Shown here piece by piece: positions 28,002 to 35,187 of a stretch of 64,000 nucleotides of DNA. A program made the position numbers and the translations under genes. The DNA comes from Lachnospiraceae bacterium. Its GTDB lineage: Bacteria; Bacillota; Clostridia; Lachnospirales; Lachnospiraceae. Numbering within the stretch: position 1 is the stretch's first letter; every line of letters begins with the position of its first letter. The DNA is taken from the NCBI GenBank assembly GCA_016287675.1, contig JAEFAR010000006.1, forward strand, positions 1 through 64,000, read 5' to 3'. Below the pieces are notes generated by a model. That model saw only the letters and a program-made list of their open reading frames with translations. It was not told the DNA's origin and did not search any database.

Positions 28002-28295
28002 GCGGGTTTGGAACGGTCGGAGTTCCTTCGGAACTCTATCGCACCCGCTTCGCGGGTTTGGAACGACACTGCACCCGCGAATGCTTCGGGAAGCAATGGC
28101 ACTTTACGCGGGAGGGGGATTTGTCTCCGCTCCGCTCCGGTCGGCGCTAAGCACATGCCACCGGCATGTAGCGCCCCTCGACACTGCACCCGCAGTTGCC
28201 TCGGATACAAATCCCCCTCCTTCAAGACACAAAAAAATCAGCTCTGATCCTTCGGATCGGAGCTGATTTCTTTTCGTAGCGGGAGGGGGATTTGA
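28001..28295. repeat. Palindromic region 2 with direct and inverted fragments of the tRNA-Met 3' half
   Basis: Contains exact copies of tRNA-Met segments: the 16-base stretch at 28279-28294 recurs at 28108-28123; the 13-base stretch at 28297-28309 recurs at 28175-28187; an inverted copy ACAAATCCCCCTCC lies at 28207-28220. Another 15-base direct repeat is at 28064-28078 and 28179-28193, and a 14-base one at 28002-28015 and 28052-28065. Serial hairpins include GAGTTC/GAACTC (28020-28036), GGCGCTA/TAGCGCC (from 28143) and CTGC/GCAG (28185-28196). Small open frames here are chance. Confidence 0.8.
28235..28269 (-). terminator. Terminator of the tRNA-Val/tRNA-Met transcript
   Basis: A 16-bp stem with a TTC loop (one G-T pair). 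On the minus strand it is followed by a T run (complement of 28231-28237), directly after tRNA-Met. Confidence 0.9.
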
Positions 28296-28350
28296 ACCCT
28301 CGACACTGCGGGTATGAACCGCATGCTCTAGCCAACTGAGCTATCCCGCC
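28277..28350 (-). tRNA. tRNA-Met (CAT), elongator type
   Basis: A 74-base cloverleaf on the minus strand: acceptor GGCGGGA/TCCCGCT with A73, D arm GCTC/GAGC, anticodon stem TGCGG/CCGCA and loop TTCATAC (anticodon CAT). T stem GAGGG/CCCCC has an A-C mismatch (50-64). The lack of initiator features (G-C run in the anticodon stem, unpaired first base) suggests the elongator; tRNA-Ile2 cannot be fully excluded. Confidence 0.9.
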
Positions 28351-28380
28351 ATATATATGCCTATTGAATTTCATTTAAAA

Positions 28381-28453
28381 TGGGACCTATAGGGCTCGAA
28401 CCTATGACCCTCTGCTTGTAAGGCAGATGCTCTCCCAGCTGAGCTAAGATCCC
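28381..28453 (-). tRNA. tRNA-Val (TAC)
   Basis: A 73-base cloverleaf on the minus strand: acceptor GGGATCT/AGGTCCC with A73, anticodon stem TCTGC/GCAGA with loop CTTACAA (anticodon TAC), T arm ATAGG-TTCGAGC-CCTAT fully paired. Thirty bases upstream of tRNA-Met in the same transcript. Confidence 0.95.
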
Positions 28454-28649
28454 ATGACATTTTCGCAAGGCACTCGCATATATTACCAAGAAGTTATGGG
28501 TTTGTCAAGAAGGAAAATAAAAGATTTTCATCGAAATATTCCCGGGAAGTTTGGGATAATTGTAAGAATTTTACCAGCCGTTTATTGTTTTTTTTGCAAA
28601 TGTCGAGTAAAATGCTAAAAAACAGCATACATAATAACGGAGGTAAGTT

Positions 28650-29204
28650 ATGTCTGAAAACAAAACATTGCTTTCACAGGGCGAAATAGATGCTCTTGTG
28701 GCTTTCTTAACGAACAGCGAAGCGGCTCCCATCGGAACCGTATTGGATCAGAGCAGTATCGACAAACTGATCGATCTTGTAAAATACAACAATAAGCGTG
28801 GACTTTTTATCGGAGAGGGCGGAGGCGGCAGTGATTATGCCGATGCCGTTGTTCTTGATTCGGAGCTTGATCTTGAGGAGCAAAAGAAGGATTACGAACT
28901 TATTTGCAAGAAGGATGGAAGAGATTTCATCGAGATCCTTTGCGTGAGCAAAAAGGGCGGAAAGACCTACAAGCTCACTCCTTCCTGCCTTTTGAACAAC
29001 AAGAGGATGGAGGATGACAAGTCGGAGTGGGGAATGGCTATTTCGCCCCTTCATTTCAACAATCTTGCTCTGCTCTTTGGCATAAAGTACTCATCCGAGA
29101 CTTTCAGATTTGTCTGCAGCAATTTTGCGAAGGTCATGTACGGATATGAAGATGCCGAGATCTCAAGCCTTTACTTCCCTCCGGAAGATGAGCGTGTAAA
29201 GTGA
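28650..29204 (+). CDS. Uncharacterised protein with a FliM/FliY-like N-terminal CheY-binding motif
   Basis: A 184-residue soluble protein. Residues 7-14, LLSQGEIDALV, match the short N-terminal peptide by which FliM and FliY bind phosphorylated CheY (LSQxEIDALL). The rest (a Gly-rich loop IGEGGGGSDY, then mixed alpha/beta to the end) does not resemble FliM middle or SpoA domains. It may be a CheY-binding accessory protein of the chemotaxis or flagellar system, but this is inference from one motif. Good ribosome site (CGGAGG). The next small gene follows within nine bases of its stop. Confidence 0.6.
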   Translation: MSENKTLLSQGEIDALVAFLTNSEAAPIGTVLDQSSIDKLIDLVKYNNKRGLFIGEGGGGSDYADAVVLDSELDLEEQKKDYELICKKDGRDFIEILCVSKKGGKTYKLTPSCLLNNKRMEDDKSEWGMAISPLHFNNLALLFGIKYSSETFRFVCSNFAKVMYGYEDAEISSLYFPPEDERVK

Positions 29205-29212
29205 GGTATGAA

Positions 29213-29431
29213 ATGGTCTATAACATAGAGATCGAAGGCATGATGTGCGGGATGTGCGAGAATCACATTAACGAAAGCATCAGAAAAAACTTTGACGTGA
29301 AGAAGGTTAAGGCAAATCGCAGAAAGAATCTCTGCACGGTGAAAACTGACACGGAGATTGATCTTGAAAAGCTGGAAGCTGTTATTAAGGAAACAGGTTA
29401 CACATTTAAAGGCGTTACTAAAGAAAAATGA
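29213..29431 (+). CDS. Heavy-metal-associated (HMA) domain protein, copper-chaperone-like
   Basis: A 72-residue ferredoxin-like fold protein with the metal motif GMMCGMC (Cys12 and Cys15), followed by EAVIKETGYTFKGV at the end, typical of CopZ-type chaperones. In place of the usual MTCxxC it has MMCGMC-EN-H, still two Cys for a soft metal such as Cu(I). GTG at 29201 is a possible earlier start, but GTGAGG six bases before the ATG fits a ribosome site. It closely follows the FliM-motif gene; no copper ATPase is nearby. Confidence 0.8.
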   Translation: MVYNIEIEGMMCGMCENHINESIRKNFDVKKVKANRRKNLCTVKTDTEIDLEKLEAVIKETGYTFKGVTKEK

Positions 29432-29436
29432 TCGGA

Positions 29437-29475
29437 AAGCATCTCGCAGGCAGGAGCGGGCGGGATGCTTTTTTT
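29437..29475 (+). terminator. Rho-independent terminator
   Basis: Stem AAGCATC/GATGCTT with a long GC-rich loop, followed by a T7 run. It ends the HMA gene transcript. Confidence 0.75.
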
Positions 29476-29510
29476 CTTTACCGGAAGATGTTGCAACATG
29501 CTATTTTTTG

Positions 29511-29539
29511 TTGCAAAAGTTTGGGATTCGTGTGATAAT
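29511..29539 (+). promoter_or_regulatory. Promoter of ispF
   Basis: TTGCAA (29511-29516), 17-base spacer, GATAAT (29534-29539). A 12-base palindrome ATGTTGCAACAT (29499-29510) lies directly upstream. Confidence 0.6.
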
Positions 29540-29580
29540 TAAGGACTGTAATCAAACGGACATTTCACATGAGGTGTAAA

Positions 29581-30174
29581 ATGAGGATCGGACAAGGATA
29601 CGACGTACATAAACTGGTAGAGGGCAGAGCGCTCATTCTGGGCGGAGTTGCGATTCCTTTTGAAAAAGGACTGCTTGGCCATTCCGACGCGGATGTTCTG
29701 ACCCATGCCATCATGGATGCTCTTTTGGGGGCTGCGGCAATGGGTGACATCGGAAGCAACTTCCCCGACAGCGATGACAAATATAAAGGTATTTCCAGTC
29801 TCTCGCTTCTTAATGAAGTTAAGGACATGCTACTGAGCGAGCTTTTTATAGTGGAAAACATTGATGCGACCATTATCGCGCAGAAACCGAAGATGGCCCG
29901 TTACATCCGCGAAATGCGTGAGAACATTGCAAACACGCTGAATATCGACATTTCACAGGTCAGCATCAAAGCCACCACGGAAGAAGGTCTGGGCTTTACA
30001 GGCTCGGGAGAAGGCATAGCGGCTCAGGCTGTCTGCCTTTTGGAAAGTGCAAGGAATCTGGATTACGGAGCAGGCAATTCAGGCATATATGACTACGAAA
30101 GCTCTGATGCGGTGACATCTCAGGGCGTTAACGGAAAATCCTGTACGGGCTGTCCCGGGTGTTGTAAGAGATAA
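29581..30174 (+). CDS. ispF: 2-C-methyl-D-erythritol 2,4-cyclodiphosphate synthase with Cys-rich tail
   Basis: Enzyme of the MEP isoprenoid pathway forming the cyclic diphosphate. The metal ligands GYDVHKL and [18 protein letters not shown], the loop [11 protein letters not shown], and [25 protein letters not shown] are standard for IspF (about 157 residues). The protein is 197 residues; the extra 40 residues (from about 158) end in [11 protein letters not shown], a CxxCxxCC cluster not part of the enzyme fold. ATG at 29581 follows GAGGTG; the frame is open four codons further. Possible functions for the tail are metal binding or redox control, both speculative. Confidence 0.95.
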   Translation: MRIGQGYDVHKLVEGRALILGGVAIPFEKGLLGHSDADVLTHAIMDALLGAAAMGDIGSNFPDSDDKYKGISSLSLLNEVKDMLLSELFIVENIDATIIAQKPKMARYIREMRENIANTLNIDISQVSIKATTEEGLGFTGSGEGIAAQAVCLLESARNLDYGAGNSGIYDYESSDAVTSQGVNGKSCTGCPGCCKR

Positions 30175-30240
30175 CACGCGAGACAGGATAATAAACAGCA
30201 TTACAGAACATTAAGTTTTTTAACCGGAAAGGATTTTAAC

Positions 30241-31773
30241 ATGGAAAACAAAATACAGTTTTTTAATACACTTACAAGAAAGATCGAACAATTTATCCCC
30301 AACGAGGACGGCAAGGTGTCAATGTACACCTGCGGCCCCACTGTTTATCACTTTGCCCACATCGGAAATCTCAGAAGCTACGTAATGGAGGATGTGCTTG
30401 AAAAGACTCTCCGTTATGCAGGATACGATGTGAAGCGTGTCATGAACATCACTGACGTGGGTCATCTTTCCAGCGATGCGGACACGGGTGAGGACAAGAT
30501 GCTGGCCGGTGCAAAACGTGAACACAAGACGGTCATGGAAATCGCCAAGTTCTACACCGATGCTTTCATGGCTGACTGCAAAAAGCTTAACATCAAGACT
30601 CCCGATGTTGTGGAGCCTGCAACAAACTGCATACCCGAGTTCATTCATATGGTCGAAGTTCTCCTTGAGAAAGGATATGCCTATAAGGCAGGAGAGAACA
30701 TCTACTTCGATACTTCGAAATTAAAGGATTACTATGTTTTCGGCAATCAGAGCGAGGAAGAGCTCCTTGTGGGTGTCCGCGATGATGTTGAAGAGGACAC
30801 TAACAAAAAGAACAAGAACGACTTTGTGCTCTGGTTCACCAAATCCAAGTTTGAGGACCAGGCTTTAAAGTGGGACAGCCCCTGGGGCGTTGGTTACCCC
30901 GGCTGGCACATCGAATGCTCCTGCATCAGTATGAAGCATCTGGGAGAGTACATGGACATCCATTGCGGAGGCGTGGACAACATGTTCCCTCACCACACCA
31001 ACGAGATCGCACAGAGCGAGAGCTATCTGGGACACAAGTGGGTAAACTACTGGTTCCATGTGCATCACCTTAACACCAAAGGCGGCAAGATGAGTAAATC
31101 CAAGGGCGGATTCATTACCGTTTCGTCCCTTGAAGAGCAGAAGATCGATCCCATGCTTTACAGGATGTTCTGCCTGCAGTCGCATTACAGAAAGCCTCTG
31201 GAGTTTTCCTTTGAAGCCCTTGCAAATGTTGGAAATGCCTATGACAAATTACTGAAAAAGATCGATGGACTTAAGAAGGAGGCAGGCCTTGACCACAAGG
31301 CTCTTGCGGAGCTTTCTTCGAAGATCGAGAAGGCGCGTAAGACAGCAGAGCGTTACTCCAAGGATGTGAAGGAGAGCATAGCAAAGGCAGTTAAGGGAAC
31401 TGAAGTTGATGCGGCAGCGTACATCGACTTTTCCGACAGATTCCTTGCAGCAGTGGGAAATGATGTGAACACTTCTTCCGGACTTACTGTGGTTTATGAT
31501 GTTCTGGGCAGTGATGCAAATGCGGTAACAAAGCTTGCACTGATCGAAGCATTTGATTACGTTCTTTCACTGAACTTAACCGTGGACAGGGCAGAGCCCA
31601 AGGCTTCGGTGGATCCCGAACTGGAAGCTCTTGTTCTGGCAAAGATCGAAGAGCGTAAGGAAGCCAAGAAAAACAAGGATTTTGCCAAGGCTGATTCCAT
31701 CAGGGAAGAGCTTCTTCAGAAGGGTGTAGCCATTAAGGACACCCGTGAAGGAACCGTCTGGGAACTGGTTTAG
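30241..31773 (+). CDS. cysS: Cysteinyl-tRNA synthetase
   Basis: A 510-residue class I aminoacyl-tRNA synthetase. First zinc ligand and amino-acid site in YTCGPTVYHFAHIGNLRSY (HIGH motif as HIGN), other zinc residues in GWHIECSCIS and HCGGVDNMFPHHTNE, KMSKS as GGKMSKSKGG. The C-terminal DALR and tail regions are somewhat longer than in E. coli (461), with a Lys/Ala-rich insert near 370-400. Follows ispF by 66 bases and leads into mrnC and rlmB, the usual Firmicute order. Confidence 0.98.
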   Translation: MENKIQFFNTLTRKIEQFIPNEDGKVSMYTCGPTVYHFAHIGNLRSYVMEDVLEKTLRYAGYDVKRVMNITDVGHLSSDADTGEDKMLAGAKREHKTVMEIAKFYTDAFMADCKKLNIKTPDVVEPATNCIPEFIHMVEVLLEKGYAYKAGENIYFDTSKLKDYYVFGNQSEEELLVGVRDDVEEDTNKKNKNDFVLWFTKSKFEDQALKWDSPWGVGYPGWHIECSCISMKHLGEYMDIHCGGVDNMFPHHTNEIAQSESYLGHKWVNYWFHVHHLNTKGGKMSKSKGGFITVSSLEEQKIDPMLYRMFCLQSHYRKPLEFSFEALANVGNAYDKLLKKIDGLKKEAGLDHKALAELSSKIEKARKTAERYSKDVKESIAKAVKGTEVDAAAYIDFSDRFLAAVGNDVNTSSGLTVVYDVLGSDANAVTKLALIEAFDYVLSLNLTVDRAEPKASVDPELEALVLAKIEERKEAKKNKDFAKADSIREELLQKGVAIKDTREGTVWELV

Positions 31774-31800
31774 CCCGATAAAAGAAACAGAGGACAGAAT

Positions 31801-32286
31801 TTGAACGAAGCATTATATAAAGAATTTAACCTTGCGGATCTTGATGCGGACCGGTATCCGCCTCTGGATCTGGCGTACATCGGCGACTGTGCCTACGAAC
31901 TTGTGATCCGCACATGCCTTCTTTCCGAGGGTGCAAGTGCGGTGGACAAGCTGAACCGCCGCGCCAGCAATCTGGCAAAGGCCGTGACACAGGCAAAAAT
32001 GGTCACAGGCATAATGGACCTTCTTACGGAAGAAGAACAGAGCATATACCGTCGGGGCAGAAACGCCAAGAGCTACTCTCCGGCAAAGAATGCCACTCTG
32101 GGTGAGTACCACAAGGCAACCGGATTCGAGGCAGTCATAGGATGGCTGTACCTTAAGAAAGAATATGCCCGTATGTTTGAGATCATACATAAGGGCTTTG
32201 AGATAGTTGCGGGTTGCGATAAGGACGACCCGGAGCAGGCAAAAGAACAGCGTATTGAAAATGTTACAGCCGGGGAAGAACTGTAA
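31801..32286 (+). CDS. mrnC: Mini-ribonuclease III (23S rRNA maturation)
   Basis: A 161-residue RNase III-like protein lacking the double-strand RNA-binding domain. The catalytic motif appears as YIGDCAYELVIRTCLL (E/D of the RNase III signature), with RRGRNAKSYSPAKNATLGEYHKATGFEAVIGWLYL as the family-specific block. It begins with a TTG codon eight bases after GAGGA; no in-frame ATG gives a complete domain. It sits directly after cysS and before rlmB. The family processes 23S rRNA ends. Confidence 0.93.
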   Translation: MNEALYKEFNLADLDADRYPPLDLAYIGDCAYELVIRTCLLSEGASAVDKLNRRASNLAKAVTQAKMVTGIMDLLTEEEQSIYRRGRNAKSYSPAKNATLGEYHKATGFEAVIGWLYLKKEYARMFEIIHKGFEIVAGCDKDDPEQAKEQRIENVTAGEEL

Positions 32287-32305
32287 CAGGGATCGGAGTA
32301 TTTTA

Positions 32306-33052
32306 ATGAACGAACAGACTATCAATGAAACCAAGATCGAAGGCAGAAATGCGGTGCTTGAAGCCTTCAGAGCAGGAAAAACGGTGGACAAGCTTTTTGT
32401 TCTTGACGGATGCCAGGACGGACCGGTCAGGACAATTGTAAGAGAAGCAAAAAAAGGTGACACGATCCTAAACTTTGTCACGAAGGAAAGGCTGGACCAG
32501 CTTTCGGAAACAGGAAAGCATCAGGGGGTCATTGCCATCACTGCAGCCTATAACTATGTGGAAGTGGATGACATTCTGGAAGCCGCAAAGGCGAAGGGAG
32601 AGGATCCTTTCATAGTTTTACTTGACGGGATCGAGGACCCCCACAACCTGGGAGCCATCATCAGAACCGCGAATCTGGCGGGAGCACACGGCGTCATCAT
32701 ACCCAAGCACAGGGCTGTTGGGCTTACTGCCACCGTGGCAAAGACATCCGCAGGGGCACTTAATTACACTCCCGTTGCCAAGGTCACAAATCTTGTTCAG
32801 ACAATGAAGGAACTCAAGGATAAGGGACTGTGGTTCGCCTGCGCCGACATGGACGGCGAGATCATGTACAACCTGAACCTTAAAGGCCCCATCGGTCTTG
32901 TGATCGGAAGCGAAGGAGACGGCGTGAGCAGGCTTGTAAAAGAGAATTGTGATTTCGTAGCTTCCATCCCCATGAAGGGACAGATCGATTCATTGAACGC
33001 ATCCGTTGCAATGGGAATCCTGGCCTATGAGATCGTTAGACAGAGAGGATGA
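32306..33052 (+). CDS. rlmB: 23S rRNA 2'-O-methyltransferase RlmB (SpoU family)
   Basis: A 248-residue SPOUT methyltransferase acting on G2251 in the peptidyl-transferase centre. N-terminal substrate-binding domain (IEGRNAVLEAFRAGKTVDKLFV), then motif 1 DGIEDPHNLGAIIRTANLAG, motif 2 LVIGSEGDGVSRLV and motif 3 IPMKGQIDSLNASVAMGI forming the knot. The frame continues upstream into mrnC, but GGAG six bases before the ATG at 32306 sets the start. It is the last gene of the cysS-mrnC-rlmB group. Confidence 0.96.
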   Translation: MNEQTINETKIEGRNAVLEAFRAGKTVDKLFVLDGCQDGPVRTIVREAKKGDTILNFVTKERLDQLSETGKHQGVIAITAAYNYVEVDDILEAAKAKGEDPFIVLLDGIEDPHNLGAIIRTANLAGAHGVIIPKHRAVGLTATVAKTSAGALNYTPVAKVTNLVQTMKELKDKGLWFACADMDGEIMYNLNLKGPIGLVIGSEGDGVSRLVKENCDFVASIPMKGQIDSLNASVAMGILAYEIVRQRG

Positions 33053-33073
33053 AGCAAAAATGTTAATTTCCAC

Positions 33074-33103
33074 TTGACAATGCTCTTGATCTTGTGGTAG
33101 TAT
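33074..33103 (+). promoter_or_regulatory. Promoter of tRNA-Thr
   Basis: Consensus TTGACA (33074-33079), 18-base spacer, TAGTAT (33098-33103). A GTGAGG/CCTCAC inverted repeat lies between the promoter and the tRNA. Confidence 0.7.
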
Positions 33104-33141
33104 ATCACCTCGTGAGGCAAGACCTCCTCACGGTAACACAA

Positions 33142-33201
<60 letters not shown>

Positions 33202-33214
<13 letters not shown>

Positions 33215-33412
33215 GTCACTGCACACAACAAAAAGAGCGCGCCACACGCAAGCATGTTTCCGCTTGCAGTGTGCGCGCTCTTTTTGTTGTGTGATAGTTA
33301 CGCCGGGACAATCGCCAAACAGAAGCCGCTTCGCGGCGACGGACGTTGCTTGCAACGGACGGTTTGGCGTTTGCCCGCTTCGGCGTAACGGGCAGTGACA
33401 GCTGCTTGGCAG
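33202..33412. repeat. Nested palindromic element 3 with a 21-bp inverted repeat of the tRNA-Thr 3' end
   Basis: The last 13 bases of tRNA-Thr plus eight following bases (33202-33222) are repeated perfectly inverted at 33392-33412. Inside are a 20-bp terminator stem (33222-33241, 33274-33293), then stem GTTACGCCG/CGGCGTAAC (33297-33305, 33381-33389), stem CGCCAAAC/GTTTGGCG (33313-33320, 33362-33369), and two small hairpins GCCGC-TTC-GCGGC (33325-33337) and GTTGCTTGCAAC (33345-33356). Read on the minus strand the order equals that of element 1. A further near-copy of the tRNA end lies at 33444-33458. Confidence 0.85.
33222..33293 (+). terminator. Very long-stem terminator of tRNA-Thr
   Basis: A perfect 20-bp stem (arms 33222-33241 and 33274-33293), extended by CACAC/GTGTG and GCAAGC/GCTTGC. 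The descending arm contains a TTTTT run rather than being followed by one. Confidence 0.7.
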
Positions 33413-33657
33413 TCGCTGCCCTGTATGGCATGACTAAGTAGTTACAGCTGCCTGGCAGCGTCTCCTCTCCTTACCTCTTCCTTCCTCTTTACATCTCTCA
33501 CCAACTGTGCTATAAATACTTCGAATACGATAAATCTGCGTGCCGAAGTCAGGTCTGAGGTCAAAGAAGAGTTGATCATAGAAAAGCTTAAACAAGATTC
33601 CCTGACCTTTGACAAAAAGGTTATTTTTTTGCCTGACCTTGCGCGAAAGGAGTCTAT
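33413..33657 (+). other. Gap with a further tRNA-end fragment and the promoter of the TM1266-type gene
   Basis: CGCTGCC/GGCAGCG arms (33414-33420, 33454-33460) enclose a near-copy of the tRNA-Thr end (33444-33458). A promoter is visible at 33488-33516: TTTACA, 17-base spacer, TATAAA. No gene is seen in this stretch; the AAAGGAG before 33658 is the ribosome site of the next gene. Confidence 0.65.
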
Positions 33658-33903
33658 ATGGAAACAAGAGTAGCGTTACTTGGGATCATCGTCGAGAATC
33701 CCGATTCCGTGGAGAAACTGAATGCACTTCTTCACGAGTACAGACAATATATCATTGGAAGAATGGGGGTCCCTTATTCTGCTAAGGAGATCTCGATCAT
33801 CAGTGTCGCGGTGGATGCACCTCAGGACACCATCAGCGCTCTGTCCGGAAAGCTGGGCAGGCTTGAAGGTATCACAGCCAAAACAATCTACTCAAAAAAG
33901 TGA
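33658..33903 (+). CDS. TM1266-type regulator associated with [FeFe] hydrogenase
   Basis: An 81-residue protein with a ferredoxin-like (ACT/NikR C-terminal-like) fold: VALLGIIVENPDSVEKLN, LLHEYRQYIIGRMGVPY, EISIISVAVDAPQDTISALSGKLGRLEGI. This matches the small TM1266 family annotated as putative regulators of iron-only hydrogenase, commonly next to hydE/hydF/hydG. There is no helix-turn-helix, so direct DNA binding is uncertain. It is followed after 37 bases by hydE. Confidence 0.88.
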   Translation: METRVALLGIIVENPDSVEKLNALLHEYRQYIIGRMGVPYSAKEISIISVAVDAPQDTISALSGKLGRLEGITAKTIYSKK

Positions 33904-33940
33904 TCATTTCCGAAAAAGGCAAATGGGAAAGGAACAGAAT

Positions 33941-35020
33941 ATGACGGAAAAAACCACGCCTTGGGAACTGATCGAAAAACTGAGATCCACAGGAGAGCTT
34001 TCAAAGGAAGAGTTTACCCGGCTTATAAAGAACAGGGATCTCGTTGACAGAGAAAAGCTCTATGCTTTGGCGAGAGAGATACAAAAGGAACACTTTGGAA
34101 ACAAAGTTTATCTGAGAGGTCTCATAGAGTTTACAAATTATTGCAGGAATGACTGCCTTTACTGCGGTATCAGGCGAAGCAACAAAAATACGGACAGGTA
34201 CCGGCTTACAAAGGAACAGATCCTGGAAACCTGCGAATCCGGCTATAAGCTTGATTACAGAACCTTTGTTCTTCAGGGCGGAGAGGACATGAGCTACAGC
34301 GCCGATGACATAGCGGATCTGGTCAGGAGCATCAAGGAAAGATTCCCGGAGTGCGCCATCACGCTGTCTGTGGGAGAACGTGAACGGGAAGACTATCAAA
34401 AGTGGTTCGATGCCGGGGCTGACAGGTATCTTTTGAGACATGAGACTGCAAATGAGGAACACTATGGTAAACTGCATCCTTCGGAGCTTTCATTGAAGCA
34501 CAGGAAGGACTGCCTTAAAAACCTGAAAGACATCGGCTACCAGATCGGAGCGGGCTTCATGGTGGAGTCTCCTTTTCAGACTGCTGAAGATCTGGCTGAA
34601 GATATGGTTTATCTTAAGGAACTTAACCCTCATATGGTGGGGATCGGACCCTTCATCCCTCATCATGACACTCCTTTTAAGGATTTTAAGGCAGGAAGTC
34701 TGGAACTGACCCTTTTCATGCTGTCACTGCTCCGCATCATGCTGCCGGACGTCCTTCTGCCTGCCACTACAGCTCTCGGAACCATTGATCCGAAGGGACG
34801 TGAACTGGGTATCCTTGCGGGAGCCAATGTTGTGATGCCCAATCTTTCTCCCGGAGATGTCCGTGGGAAGTACCTGCTTTATGACAACAAGATCTGCACC
34901 GGGGATGAGGCTGCGGCGTGCAAAAGATGCATGGACAGAAGGCTCGAACGCATCGGTTATTTTACGGAAGTCAGCCGCGGAGACAGCCCCAGAGTTCACA
35001 GGGCGGAGGCTGAACAGTAA
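33941..35020 (+). CDS. hydE: [FeFe] hydrogenase maturase HydE (radical SAM)
   Basis: A 359-residue radical SAM enzyme for assembly of the hydrogenase H-cluster. The cluster motif is CRNDCLYC (CxxxCxxC) in IEFTNYCRNDCLYCGIRRSN; VLQGGEDMSY, RHETANEEHY and PFIPHHDTPF are HydE/BioB-like blocks, and CKRC/CTGDEAAACKRCMDRR near the end marks the auxiliary Cys region. ATG at 33941 has AAAGGA eight bases before; longer frames upstream overlap the regulator. hydF, hydG and the hydrogenase itself are not in this window. Confidence 0.95.
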   Translation: MTEKTTPWELIEKLRSTGELSKEEFTRLIKNRDLVDREKLYALAREIQKEHFGNKVYLRGLIEFTNYCRNDCLYCGIRRSNKNTDRYRLTKEQILETCESGYKLDYRTFVLQGGEDMSYSADDIADLVRSIKERFPECAITLSVGEREREDYQKWFDAGADRYLLRHETANEEHYGKLHPSELSLKHRKDCLKNLKDIGYQIGAGFMVESPFQTAEDLAEDMVYLKELNPHMVGIGPFIPHHDTPFKDFKAGSLELTLFMLSLLRIMLPDVLLPATTALGTIDPKGRELGILAGANVVMPNLSPGDVRGKYLLYDNKICTGDEAAACKRCMDRRLERIGYFTEVSRGDSPRVHRAEAEQ

Positions 35021-35059
35021 CGCAAGCGGGACTGCGGTATAAGAATCGTTTATATTATC

Positions 35060-35088
35060 TTGTGTGCAAAAATATATTGTGATATACT
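35060..35088 (+). promoter_or_regulatory. Promoter of the amidase-like gene
   Basis: TTGTGT (35060-35065), 17-base spacer, TATACT (35083-35088), about 100 bases before the start codon. Confidence 0.55.
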
Positions 35089-35187
35089 ACATGTGGTATA
35101 TTATGCAATGAGCAGAACTAAATCTGTGCTCTTTAATGAGTGGAGCAGTGGCTTACGGATGCTGCTTTACACGGAAAGGTGATAAAA

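Noticed and set aside
27982-28266. Small open frames in palindromic region 2
   Set aside because: They follow repeats and tRNA fragments, have no conserved features, and are in several frames at once.
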